Shown here piece after piece: positions 20,535 through 31,834 of a stretch of DNA of 64,000 bases. The notes under the pieces were generated by a model. The model worked only from the letters and a program-made list of their open reading frames with translations, did not search any database and had not been told where the DNA came from. Within the stretch, counting starts at the first letter, position 1. Each line of letters begins with the position of its first letter. The DNA is from Marchantia polymorpha subsp. ruderalis (Eukaryota; Streptophyta; Marchantiopsida; Marchantiales; Marchantiaceae): assembly GCA_037833965.1 (NCBI GenBank), contig AP031355.1, positions 1,513,501-1,577,500 on the forward strand, given 5' to 3'. The position numbers and the translations under genes were made by a program.

Positions 20535-20774
20535 TGAGTGACCACGCTGTACTGTGCATCCTCCGAGCATCCTCCGAGTCGAGATCCTCCTCCGAGTTGA
20601 GCCTCCGAGTCGAGCACTGCAGTATTTCTGGGAGTGACAGTCGCCTAGAATTCAAACTCTACAAAAGTCTGTTAAACGTGACACTTTTACTCTGTGTGTT
20701 GCCTCTGTCCCTGTGGGTTCGATCTTTTTACCACCATACTGCAGTTTTAGCCTTTGGTGGGTTATTACACTACA

Positions 20775-23167
20775 TCACCTTGTGGCAGGTTTCTTTTGTG
20801 TAGCTCATCATCGAGGGAGCTCCAATTCACTAGGCGAGCATCCTACACAGAGTGATGCGACAGCATGCATTCGAGGAGAAGGGGGGAACTCTCAATCACC
20901 TCTCTCCTTTCTTGATCAATTTCTATCGGCAGAGAAATTGTTTGACCGCGGCGGAGCTTGCTCGTTTTCCGCCATTGTCCGTCGACCATCCCGGGAAGTA
21001 TGTGCGGGATAACGAGGTCGACACCGATGCAGAGGATTCACCAGCATCTACTCCGCCGACACGGAGGGACGAAGGAAGAAACACACCCGCAGCAAGAGTG
21101 CCGCGGAAGCGTCGATGGAGAGAAGAGTAAGAGGAGGAGCAGCATCGAGAACCCACTGCTCCCATTCGACAGCGGCCATTGCACGAAGTGTGCAGCCGGC
21201 CGAAGCAGAAGGCGCGCAGGCTTGTGTTACCAGCCAGCGGCGCGGACACGGCGACGATTGCCACGGAGAAGGGAAGTGCGTCGCCGGAGAGGAGCGAGAG
21301 AGCACGGACGTCTGCAGGAGCGACGGACCACGCTACACCTCCGACGGACGAGAGGCGGCCTTCGGGCCAAGGGCCTCCGGAGTTACCACGTGCGATGCGG
21401 ACGAGTGTTCCGCCTACGCACAGGCAAGCTTCAGCGGAAAGGCGACCTCACGCGGACGTGGACCTCCGCCTACGCGTAGGCAGGGAAAGTCCGCCTACGC
21501 ACAGGCGGCCGCCTACGCACAGGCAGGATTCATCCCTGGTCCAACGTAGGAAGGGGAAGGAGCCGGCGGAAGATCCGCCTTCGGGTCAAGGGCCTTCGGG
21601 ACCAGACCCTCCGGCGTACAACGCGCCGTGATTTGCGCCTTCGGCGCTTGGGACTTCGGGTCAACGAGTTGTGAGCAGGGAGCGTGCGGAGACCGCACCT
21701 TCGGCGGGTAATCCGCTGGCAGATGCGCCTTCGGCGGTAGGGCCTTCGGGGCCATGTACATCGGGTGAGCGGCCTCCGGCTCTGTCGCCTTCGGCGATAG
21801 ACGCCTTCGGCGCTGCGCCTGCGGCGGACAAGGCGCCGGTATTTGCGCCTACGCACAGGCCAGACGCAGCCCTCAAGCAGGACCGATCGAGGGAGCAGGA
21901 CCTAACGGAGGAGCGGATTGTATGTCCGCGAGACGAAACTCGGGTGCGCGATGCGTAATTACACCCCGCGCAGACACATTCCGCTTTATCGCCTTCGGCG
22001 GCGGACGTCGGCGGCGAAGAGGACATAGTCGACGATCGACAGGCGGGGGATGGGGATGTAGCACGACCACATTCACCCACCGCCTTGGACATTTTAGCGG
22101 GGAGCAGCGAAGTTGCAGGAGTGCCTTCGGAGGTAGCACCCGTAGACAACTCGCAGCCCCACTCGGATCAGTCGCCAACGCAATCAATGGCGACCAAAAT
22201 CCTTCCCTCGGATGATGACGACGGAGGCTCCACAGAAGCAATGTCGGGATCCGGAGATACCGAGGAGGAGGAGGAGGAGGTTGTTGGAGCGCCGGCGGCG
22301 GCGCTCTCTGAGCAGGTACTACCTCTATTGAAGTACTTGGATCGCAAATTTGATAAATACGCCGATCCACTCTAGCCGGGGTCCTACATCGAATTAGTGC
22401 GCAGGCGGATTCGCACTAAAGTCCACACCAGCAAGCTACTAGCTAGGGTGGACCGGGAGCTGAAGGAATTGCGGGAGAAGCATGACTGTTTGTGGGGACA
22501 GTATAATCTCGTGCGGAAGACGCACACCCACTACGACACATTTAAGAAGGCGAGACTGGAAGAGCTCACCAGGGATGTGGTGAAGACCACGGAGGAATTG
22601 ATTTCTGAGAAAACTTAGAATCAGATTCTGTCAGAGGAGCTCGTGCGACAGACGCGGTTGTTAGCGGAATGTCAGCTCGCACGACAGGCGGATGAGGATT
22701 TAATCCGCAGGCTGCAGTCGGAGTGCGGGGAATTGAGAGCTCAGCGTGCGGAGGCCGAATCGCAGTTAGTAGTAATTGAAGATGATCGCAGGCGAGAGGC
22801 AGATTGCACAAAGGAGGAGATGGCGAGGCGAGTCGCCCACTGTCTCAAGGGCTACGCCCACTGGGAAGTGGCGGCGCAGGAGAAACTCACACTACGTGAG
22901 TTGGAGCTTCGTGTAGCCGGGTTGTTGTTAGGTGACAGTAGGAGTCGGCGGAAGGTGGCGAAGAAGTTAGACTCTTTTCTGTCGAAGGCGCGGGATACAA
23001 TGTCCACCCTCGAGGCGGAGGTGTCCGCGGCGTTGCAGCGTTTGGGACTGCGCAGTCGAGCAGAAGACTGGCAGGGTAGGGAGTTAGTGCGCGGCAGTCC
23101 GTCGCGCAGGAGGCGAAGCATAGGTTCTGCGGAGTGTAGTGTAGCGTGGTTCCGTGCCGGCGCATAG
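20775..23167 (+). pseudogene. Coil protein, family B, main part (B1, resumed after A3)
   Basis: Resumes in the same frame as 15436-15871 and runs to TAG 23165-23167. With the first part the core protein would have about 942 codons. I count seven in-frame stops (20801, 20831, 21128, 21629, 21956, 22373, 22616) and no frameshift; four of the seven look like C-to-T changes (CGA, CAA, CAG, CAG). Order: TLNHLSPFLINFYR, PRKRRW and RPKQKARRLVLP basic motifs, a linker coded by palindromic DNA (PPTHR, PSGQGP, PSAVGPSG), ALDILAGS, an acidic patch with EEEEE, LSEQVLPLLKYLDRK, then the coil with LARQADEDLIRRLQSECGEL, KGYAHWEVAAQE, GDSRSRRKVAKKLDSFL and a basic tail. Function unknown. Confidence 0.85.
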
Positions 23168-23203
23168 CGTAGTGCAGTGTAGTGCTAGCTAGGACTTAGA
23201 AGG

Positions 23204-23232
23204 TATAAAGTAGTTCAAGGCGTCTTGCCTTG
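23204..23232 (+). promoter_or_regulatory. TATA box and hairpin downstream of the B1 gene
   Basis: TATAAA at 23204-23209 and hairpin CAAGGCGTCTTGCCTTG at 23216-23232, 37 bases after the stop codon and 968 bases before the 3' terminus. The loop differs from family A (GTCTT against GTTTT), the arms do not. Confidence 0.55.
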
Positions 23233-23950
23233 GGATCTTTCCCAACAACAGAAGTGCAGATCAGGAACTCATTTTCTTTGCGTGTTTGTGTCCTTAGTTC
23301 TGTCACCACGCACGAGGAGCTACACCTTAGCGATCCGCATTGTGTAGCTGAAGGCATTCGGCCGAATGTTCAGAGCTAGTACATTGGTTAGAGACTTGAG
23401 TAGTTCGGATCTACACCTGCGGGTGATTGCCGATGCTAAGAGCCAGTGACTAGTTAGATACTTGAATAGTTTCGCCCCTACACCTTCGAGTGTCTGTTCC
23501 TTTGGGATTTTTCCCCTGAATGCCAAAGTGAAGTTTTGTTACTTCGTGTAAGCCTTGGTTGTAAATTCAGGTTACGCTGCAGTAGGTGCCTGTGAGGTAA
23601 CCCCTGTAGTATTTCTGGGAATGACAAGTGCCTAAGAATTCAAACTCTTCAATAGACTGTTATGGTGTGTTACTGGAATGTTTCTCAGTGAGTCCTTCAG
23701 TGCGGACCTGTGTTCTCTGCGCGTTTTGTGAGTTGAGAGTGTTGTTCACCGCGTATGAGTGACTTCGATCCGAAGTAGGTAGTCCAAACCGGGTTTCCTG
23801 CGCTAGCAGCAAGCTAGTGGAAGCGTTGTAAAAGCCGGAGTTGGGAGTCACTACCCGCAGCTTCGCTGAGTGTACTCTTGAGAGACCTTCCCCCTGAAAT
23901 CTTGAGTAGAGGTCCTGACGGATCTCTGGGTTGTGTTTCTGTAGTTTCAG

Positions 23951-23974
23951 GTGTGTGTGTGTGTGTGTGTGTGT
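23951..23974. repeat. GT microsatellite in B1 3' region
   Basis: Twelve GT units at the position homologous to the GT/CA tracts in all other 3' regions (20517-20534, 24860-24882). Confidence 0.9.
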
Positions 23975-24171
23975 TACGCTGCACTGTGCGACCTCCGAGT
24001 GCGCTCCGAGTGGACACTTGCAATATTTCTGGGAGTGACAGTCGCCTGAGAATTCAAACTCCTCAATAGTCTGTTAAACGTGACACTTTGTACCCTGTGT
24101 GTTCCTTTGTCCCTGTGGGTTCGACCTTTCTACCACTATATTGCAGTTTTAGCCTTTAGTGGGTTATTACA

Positions 24172-24662
24172 CCTCCTCCGAAGGTGCCTCCGCCGAAGGC
24201 GCATTTGTCGGCGGCGCTTCCGCCGAAGGCGGTTGATCCGAAGGCGGCTCGCCTGAAGTCCCTTGGCCGGAAGGCCCTTGAGTAGAAGGCGCACCTTCCG
24301 GCGGACTTACCGCCGAAGGCGCCTTCCCCGAAGGCTCCCTACTCGCAACTCCTTGGCCCGAAGGCCCTTGCGCCAAAGGCGGATCTTACGCCGGCTCCTT
24401 TCTCTTCCTCTGCTGCGCCGAAGGCGCTCGAGCTGAAGGCCCCAGCCCTGAAGGCGAGTCCGCGTACGGTGCTCGTGCAGAAGTCCTATCCGTTGCCGGC
24501 ACATTCATCGGTGCCGCGTGTCGTCTCTCTTGACCCGAATGCCGTGTTGCTTCCGCCGAAGGCGTCCGTGGCTTCGGCGTAGGGAGGTCCGCTGACCCCT
24601 CTGCCGTCCTCGTGTTCCCATCCTCCTCCAAGGATGATGTCTCCTTCTCTCCGGCGGCACGT
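24172..24662 (-). pseudogene. C1 coil protein, piece 2 (linker)
   Basis: Minus-strand linker: RAAGEKETSSLEEDGN, ADLPTPKPRTPSAEAT, the basic stretch RKRKEPA, one in-frame stop at about 24384, then many PSG/PSA units (PPSAEAPPTNAPSAEAPSEE). It joins piece 1 at 38331 across B2 (duplication cacgt) and piece 3 at 13915 across B1. The CGCCGAAGGCG palindromes here are coding, giving Pro-Ser-Ala repeatedly. Confidence 0.82.
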
Positions 24663-24859
24663 TGTAATAACCCACTAAAGGCTAAAACTGCAATATAGTG
24701 GTAGAAAGGTCGAACCCACAGGGACAGAGGAACACACAGGGTACAAAGTGTCACGTTGAACAGACTATTGAGGAGTTTGAATTCTCAGGCGACTGTCACT
24801 CCCAGAAATACTGCAAGTGTCCACTCGGAGCGCAATCGGAGGTCGCACAGTGCAGCGTA

Positions 24860-24882
24860 ACACACACACACACACACACACA
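24860..24882. repeat. CA microsatellite in B2 3' region
   Basis: About eleven AC units, the reverse complement of the GT tract in plus-strand copies. Confidence 0.9.
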
Positions 24883-25611
24883 CCTGAAACTACAGAAACA
24901 CAACCCAGAGATCCGTTAGGACCTCTACTCAAGATTTCAGGGGGAAAGTCTCTCGCGAGCACACTCAGCAAAGCTGCGGGCAGTGGCTTCCAACTCCGGC
25001 TTTTACAACGCTTCCACTAGCTTGCTGCTAGTGTAGGAAACCCGGTTTGGACTACCTACTTCGGATCGAAGTCACTCCTTCGCGGTGAACAACACTCTCA
25101 ACTCACAAAACGCGCAGAGAACACAGGTCCGCACTGAAGGACTCACTATGAAACATTCTAGTAACACAACAAGAGTCTATTGAAGAGTTTGAATTCTCAG
25201 GCACTTGTCATTCCCAGAAATACTACAGGGGTTACCCTCAAGGCACCTGCTGCAGCGTAACCTGAATTTACAACCAAGGCTTACACGAAGTAGCAAAACT
25301 TCACTTTGGCATTCAGGGGAAAAATCCCAAAGGAGTACAATAAGAAAGAAACACTCGAAGGTGTAGGGGCGAAACTGTTCAAGTATCTAACTAGTCACTA
25401 GCTCTGAGCATCGGCAGTCACCCGCAGGTGCAGATCCGAACTACTCAAGTCTCTAACCAATGTGCTAGCTCTGAACATTCGGCCGAAGGCCTTCAGCTAC
25501 AAAATGCGGAACGCTAAGTTGTAACTCCTCATGCGTGGTGACAAAACTAAGGACACAAACACGCAGAGAAAATGAGTTCCTGATCTGCACTTCCGAAATT
25601 GGAAAAGAACC

Positions 25612-25640
25612 CCAGGCAAAACGCCTGGAACTATTTTATA
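25612..25640 (-). promoter_or_regulatory. TATA box and hairpin of B2 (outer copy), with compensatory change
   Basis: Reversed TATA at 25635-25640. The hairpin at 25612-25628 reads CCAGGC, 5-base loop, GCCTGG, so the second pair of the stem is C-G here instead of the A-T pair in other copies: both sides of the stem changed together. Confidence 0.6.
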
Positions 25641-25676
25641 CCTTCTAAGTCCTAACTAACACTACACTGCACTACG

Positions 25677-27841
25677 CTACACGCCTCCACGGAACCACGC
25701 TACACTACACTCCGCGGAACCTGTGCTACGTCGCCTGCGCGACGAACTGCCGCGCACTAACTCCCTACCCTACCAGTCTTCCGCTCGAGTGCGCAGTCCT
25801 AACCGCTGCAGCGCTGCGGACACCTCCACCTCGAGGGTGGACATGGTATCCCGCGCCTTCGACAGGAAAAGCGTCGAGCTTCTTTGTTACCTTCCGCCGA
25901 CTCCTGCTGTCGCCTGACAACAACCCGGCTGCGCGAAGTTCAAACTCACGTAGTGTGAGTTTCTCCTGCGCCGCCACTTCCCAGTGGGCGTAGCCCTTGA
26001 GACAGTGGGCGACACGCCTCGCCGTCTCCTCCTTCGTGCGATCTGCCTCTCGCTTGCGATCCTCTTCAATTACCACTAATTGCGATTCGGCCTCAGCACG
26101 CTGCGCTCTCAATTTGCCACACTCTGACTATAGCCTGCGGATTAAATCCTCATCTGCCTGCCATGCGAGCTGACACTCCGCCAACAACCGCGTCTGTCGC
26201 ACGAGGTCTTCTCACAGAATCCGATTCTGGGTCTGATCAGAAATCAGTGCTTCCGTGACCCTCACTTGCTCCTTGGTGAGCTCTTCCAGTTTCCCATCCC
26301 TCACCTTTTCGGAGTACTTGTAGAATTTCTGATTGAGGTTATACTGACCCCACAAGCATTCATGCTTCTCCTTCAATTCCCTCAACTCCTGGTCCACCCT
26401 AGCTAGTAGCTTGCTGGTGTGGACTTTAGTGCGAGTCCGCCTGCGCACTAATTCGATGTAAGATCCCGGCTGAAGTGGATTGGCGTATTTATCGATTTTG
26501 CGATCCAAGTACCTCAGCAACGGAATCACCTGCTCAGAGAGCGCCGCCGCCGGCGCTCCAACAATTTCCTCCTCCTCTTCCTCGGTATCCCCTGCTCCCG
26601 ACATTTCTTTGGTGGAGCCTCCGTCGTCATCATCCGAGTGGAGAATTTCAGTCGCCATTGATTGCGTCGGCGACTGACCCGAGTGGGGCTGCACGTCGTC
26701 GACGTGTGCTGCCTGCGAAGGCACCGCTGCAGCCTCGCTGCTCTTTGCCAAATTGTCTAAGGCGGTAGGCGAATGTGCCCGTGCTAGATCCCCGTCACCC
26801 GCTTGTCGGTCTTCTACCGTATCCCCTCTGCCGCCGGCGTCCGCCGCCGAAGGCGATCGAGCGGTGATGGCTGCGCGGGGTTTGATTGCGCATCGCGCAC
26901 CGAAATCTCGTCCCGCGGACAGTCTGTCCGCTCCTCTGTCAGTTGCTTCTCCCTCGATCGGTCCGCGGGGGCTGTGCTTGGCCTGTGCGCAGGCGCAAAT
27001 GCCGGCGCCTTGTCCGCCGCAGGCGCAGCGCCGCGGACGTCCATCGCCAAAGGCGACATGGCCGGGGGCCGCTCGCCCGATGTCCCTTGGCCCTGAGGCC
27101 CTACCGCCAAAGGCGCATCTACCGGCGGATTACCCGCCGATGGTGCGGCCTCCGCACGCTCCCTGCTCGCATATCCTCGGCTCGAAGGTCCTGGCGCCGA
27201 AGGCGCAAATCGCGGCCCGTGGTGCGCCGGAGGGTCTGGCCCCGAAGGCCGGTGTCTCGTAGGCGGATCTTCCGCCGGCTCCTTCCCCTTCCTACGTTGG
27301 AACGGGGGTGATTCCTGCTTGTGCACAGGTGGCACGTGTGGGGGTGACCTGTGCACAGGCGGACTGCTTCTTCCCACGCGTAGGCGTAGGTCCACGTCCG
27401 CTTGTGGTCGTCTGTCCGCGGAGGCTCGTCCGTGCGTAGACGGAACACCTGTCCGCAACGCACGTGGTAACTCCGGAAGCCCTTGGCCCGTAGGTGGCCT
27501 CCCGTCCGTCGAGGCTGCAGCGCGGTCTGTTGCTCCTGCGGACGTCTGCGCTCCCTCGTTCCTCTCCGGCGACGCACTTCCTTTCTCCGTCGCAATCGTC
27601 GCCGTGTCCGCGCTGTTGGCTGGTAACACCAGCATGCGCGCCTTCTGCTTCGGTCGGCTGTATGACTCGTACAACGGCCGCGGTCGAATGGGAGCAGAGG
27701 GTTCTTGATGCTGCTCTTCTTTGGACTCCTCTCTCCATCGCCGCTTCCGCGGCGCTCGTGCTGCAGGAGTGTTCCGCCCTTCGTCCCTCCGCCTTGACGG
27801 AGTAGAAGTCGGGGACTCCTCTACATCAGTGTCGACCTCAT
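25677..27841 (-). pseudogene. Coil protein, family B, C-terminal two thirds (B2, outer copy)
   Basis: On minus from 27841 to the stop at 25677-25679. Recognisable: PRKRRWREE, RPKQKARMLVLP, linker with PSGPDPPAH and PSAGNPP, ALDILAKS-like motif (changed in the longest frame), acidic patch with EEEEE, LSEQVIPLLRYLDRK, then coil. Open stretches are 27854-26814 and 26751-26212, with frameshifts between them and after 26212. A4 interrupts it at 27842 with duplication ctcat and the gene continues at 32731-33018. Confidence 0.8.
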
Positions 27842-29217
27842 TGTGGTAACACACTTTTTGTTTTTTTTGCAGAATTTAAACAATTTTAGAAAACTAGTAC
27901 CGAAGCAGTGTTTGTAGTTAGAAAAGGGTACGTTAAATAGAGTGAATTGAGGAGATCGTCACGAGGTCACAAAGAATCGCGAAGTCGGATGTACCAACGC
28001 CAATGTCTTCGGCGCCTTCGGCAAAAGCTCCTTTTCTGAGGTGTCTCTACTCATGCGCTTCCAGCGTTTAAGGAAGCTACGCTTCCGGCGCAGACACCTC
28101 CAGAGGAGATTTTGCTAAAGACGTCAGAAGAACGGCACGGACCTCTGAAGGCTTCCGACCATGAGTGCGCCTTCGGCGATGCGCCGCTAGCGCGGAAAGG
28201 GAAACCTTCATAACGATCGGAATACACAGTAGTCCCGGTTGGTTGAAGTTGCATTAGAAAGAGCTCGGGACGCCCGTCCTAACGAGCCCAAGAGCGTCGG
28301 AGATGGATCAGGGACGAAGAAGTTATGAGCATCGGGAAACTCGTAGCCGGACATGCGCCGTTCGCGCTAGGGTTCACAGTCGGAAAGGACTCCCGTACGC
28401 CTTCGGCGATGCGCCTTCAGCGGAATCGCGCGCTCATGGAAGGAAAGCAACTCAGAGTTGGAAGCGCCTTTGGCGGCTGCTCACGGAAGAAAAGCGCCGG
28501 CCGGATGTACGCCTCCGACGTGGCGCTGATAGGCGGATGCGCTGGCATGATTTGCGCTGGCATGACTTGCGCCGGCGGGATATGCGCCGTCAGCAATGGA
28601 CGAGGCAGAACGGACAAAATAAGCGGTACGAATACGCGCCGGCGTAATTCGCGCCGACTGGATGTGCGCCTCCAGCAAGGCGCCGACGGATAAGGAACAC
28701 GCCAGCGGCGACACGCCTCCGGTGATGGTCGGGTTAGGAAAAGACAACATAGCCGACGTATACACTGCGGCGAACTCGAGTCCGGAAGACGGTGGCGGCG
28801 GGAGAATTCAACACTCACGCATGCGAATGCGCGCAGTGCGGAGACGTGAATTCGAGCATGCAAGGGCGAACCGTTAGGCCGTATAGCTGGCTGCGTAAAT
28901 TGTAACCAGTAAGAACGTTGGACGATCTTGAATTCGGAGAAGAAAAGACTACTCTCAAGTCTCATTCTCTCATTCTTGATTTTGCGATTCCCAGCTTCCA
29001 AGATTACGCGCAAGGGCGGAGAGACCGGCAGAGAGAGGAGAGAGTGCGGAGACGAGTTGCGCAAAGATCTTGACAGACCTTGGAGAGAATTGCGAGTAGC
29101 GAACTTGAGCGCGAGAGAAGAGCGAGTGACAGCAGTCAGTGCTTGAGCGGCCGAAGCGCAGTGGCGATTGTGAGAGAGCGAGTAGAGGGGAGAGCGTCTG
29201 TGTGTGCAGGAAACGCA

Positions 29218-31773
29218 ATGTCGAAGGTCCCCCAGCTGCGAGTGTCTCCACTCGGGGTGCCGCATATCGGTCTACGCGCATTTCAAGATGTGCTGATAGG
29301 GCTGAAGCTCAATTTCCTCCTGTGGGGATGGAACTGGACATGTCCGGAGATGGTGCGCGAGTATCTGCAGGAGAGACACAAGCCCTCACGCGGATTCCGT
29401 CCACATCCAGAGAAGTGGGACATTTGTGACTGGGCGCAGGTGTTGGGCAGGTGTGCCGGCGAGGAAGGGTATCTCCTCTTCGAGGCCGATAGCGTGAAGG
29501 TGTCCCAGGAGGAAGAAATCTCCTACAATTAGCTTTTCAAAGTTGCCAGGCATCCCAAGAACGGTTTCCGGACACGGGATTACAAAGATCGATTGCGGAG
29601 AAATGTCGCGACTGCATTGTTGCAGATATTGCAGCCGACCAAGACCGCTTACATGCATGGTTGGCAAGTAGGATTTGTGGAGCTAGTGTTGTCAGGAGCT
29701 CCAGTGCATTGGGCACGGCTCCTGTGGAAGGTGACGCGCCAACATGCGCAAGAAGAGAGAGGAGGAACCCTCAATCATCTTTCGCCTTACCTGATTGTGT
29801 TTTATCGAGCGATGGGATGTTTGACCAATTCAGAGCGGACACGGTTTCCGCTGCTGACACGGAGCTATCCAGGTAGATACTCACGGGAGGCCGAAGTAGA
29901 CACGGATCCGGACGAGGCACCTGCCAGTCCGCCTCCGGCTCCGCCCCCAACAAGAGCAGTAGAAGAACGTCGAAGTGAGCGCATTCCGCGAAAGCGGAGG
30001 TGGGATGAGAGACCTGAGGACAGGCAGCCGGAAGTGCCAGCTGCGCCGACTCGTAGTCGGCCAACCAACGAGCCTCACAGTCGACCAAAACAGAGGGCAC
30101 GCAAAATGCCAACTAGTACTGAGGAGACCGGGCGTACTCCGGTCCGGCGGAATCCCACGCAGGAGGAGATAATAGCACAGATTCTGGGGAAGTCGACAAA
30201 TACCTCTGCGCAAAAGGCACCAATGCCTTCGGAAGAAGATGGACGGACTGACAGTCGGCCGACTACGAGTCGGGCGACTGAAGGTCGACAAACGGAAGGA
30301 AGGCCAACGGAGCGGCGCGTTGAACCGGACAGCAGGCCGGAAGCAGAAGAGAGTTTGGCTGACGAGCCAACAACCCTAAGAGGGTCATCTTCGGCGGAAG
30401 GTACTTCTGGGAAAACGCCGCCAGCAAGCAGGCCGAGTGGAGTGAAGACGCGCAGGGTGTATCCGACTGCCAGTCGGACAACTGCTAGTCGGCCGACTGC
30501 GAGTCGGTCAACAGAGAGTCGGCCGGATTCGCCGACTGCGAGACGGACAGGGCCGGCGACCAGTGTGCGGACGCCTTCGGCGGACGCACCTCCAGCGAAG
30601 ACACCTTCCGCGCATATCGCGCCGGAAGGGCAGGCAGCAGAAGCGGGCGGTGCAAAGGTGACAAAAGTCACTACGGCGTCGACCCCTTCGAAAACCGAAG
30701 ATCGAGCCGGATGAGGGGCTCAAGCAATGGGATCCCCCACTGCCTTGGATATTTTAGCAGGGAGTGAAGCGGCAGTCGCGGCGGAAGCTGCTGCGCGCCA
30801 CAGTTCCAGGGAGTCGCCAAGGGATTCGGTGGCGACTGAAATCCTCGAAACGGAGGATGAGACGAGCTCGGAAGAGCAGGAAGCGGATTCTGTGCTGAAA
30901 ACGCCAACAGGGGTGTTGTGCGAGCAGATAGTTCCACTCTTGCGATATCTGGATCGCAAGACATCCAAGTACTCGGGTACCGGAAAACCGCAGTCTTATG
31001 TGGAGACTGTCAAGCGCAGGACGAGGAGCAAGGTGGCCACTTGGGCCTCTAGGTGCCAAGTATTGCAGGATAGGAACACTACCCTCCGACAACACCTGGC
31101 GGTCACACAGAAGCTATACCAAACCTTGCAGCAGCAGAGGGAGGATGCGGCGACGAAAAGCCAGGCGGATGCCGAGCTAATGTGGGCAAAGATCGAGTCG
31201 GAATTGCAGGAAGAGCGGAGGCAAAACCGCATCTTAGCAGCAGAGCTTGCGCGCCAGACGCGCGCCTTAGAAGAAAGTCAAAGAACACGCAAGGAGGATG
31301 AGGAGTTGTTGCGCAACTTGCAATCTGAGTGCTCGGATTTGAGGGCGCAGCGCGCGGATGCGGAAATGCAGCTAGCAGAGGTGGAAGGCAGCTTCCGGGC
31401 GCGAGAAGAGTTGGCGACGCGGGTGACTCACTGTCTAAAAGGATACGCCCATTGGGAGGTGGCAGCTCAAGAGAGGATCACACTCAGGGAGTTCGAGCTT
31501 CGGGCGGCGGCATTGACGGAGGGTGACAGTCGGAGTCGGCGGCGAGTAGCGAGGAAATTAGAATACTTCTTGTTGGGTGCGCGCGACACTATGGCGCACT
31601 TGGAGTCGGAAGTGACTGCAGCCCTCCGACGTCTGGGGTTGCGCAGCCGGTCGGAAGATTGGCAAGGTAGAGATAGAGAGCGAGGCAGTCCGGCGCGCAG
31701 GAGGCGCAGCACCGGATCTGCAGAGTGCAGTAGTGTAGTTTGGTTTCGTGCAGGTGTTGCGAGTAGTAGATAG
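29218..31773 (+). pseudogene. Coil protein, family A, nearly intact, two stops (A4)
   Basis: A single frame from ATG 29218 to TAG 31771-31773, 851 codons, broken only by TAG 29530 (GAG in sister copies) and TGA 30712. N-terminal globular domain (about 1-250), Pro-rich segment, PRKRRWDERPED and RPKQRARK basic motifs, linker with S-R-P-T and PSADAPPAKTPSA, ALDILAGS (about 510), acidic patch ETEDETSSEEQE (about 545), LCEQIVPLLRYLDRK, coiled coil from about 590 to 820 with LARQTRALEESQ and LQSECSDLRAQRA, then GDSRSRRRVARKLE, EDWQGR and a basic Arg-rich tail. Best template, with A5, for the family A protein. No known catalytic motif seen. Confidence 0.88.
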
Positions 31774-31805
31774 GATAGCGTAGTGTTAGTTAGGACCTTG
31801 GAGGG

Positions 31806-31834
31806 TATAAAGTAGATCAAGGCGTTTTGCCTTG
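31806..31834 (+). promoter_or_regulatory. TATA box and hairpin downstream of the A4 gene
   Basis: TATAAA at 31806-31811, hairpin CAAGGCGTTTTGCCTTG at 31818-31834, 919 bases from TATA to the 3' terminus. Confidence 0.55.

Larger units (their letters stand above)
15872..20769 (+). mobile_element. Element A3: complete family A coil element, 4,898 bp, inside B1
   Basis: Begins TGTGGTAACACAC at 15872 and ends GGTGGGTTATTACA at 20769. Both flanks are ctaca (15867-15871 and 20770-20774), and removal of the element plus one duplicate restores the family B reading frame (TGC TAC ATC ACC), so this is an exact insertion. Leader 15872-17261 with foldback module near 16250-16340; gene 17262-19815; 3' region 19816-20769. 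Confidence 0.95.
13916..24171 (+). mobile_element. Element B1: complete family B coil element with A3 nested inside
   Basis: Begins TGTGGTACCCCAC at 13916 and ends GTGGGTTATTACA at 24171. Without A3 and its duplicated 5 bp it is about 5.35 kb. Flanking five-mers are cctgc (13911-13915) and cctcc (24172-24176), four of five identical, and the host C1 linker reads through the junction, so I take this as an aged target duplication. Leader 13916-15435, gene 15436-15871 continued at 20775-23167, 3' region 23168-24171. Confidence 0.88.
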
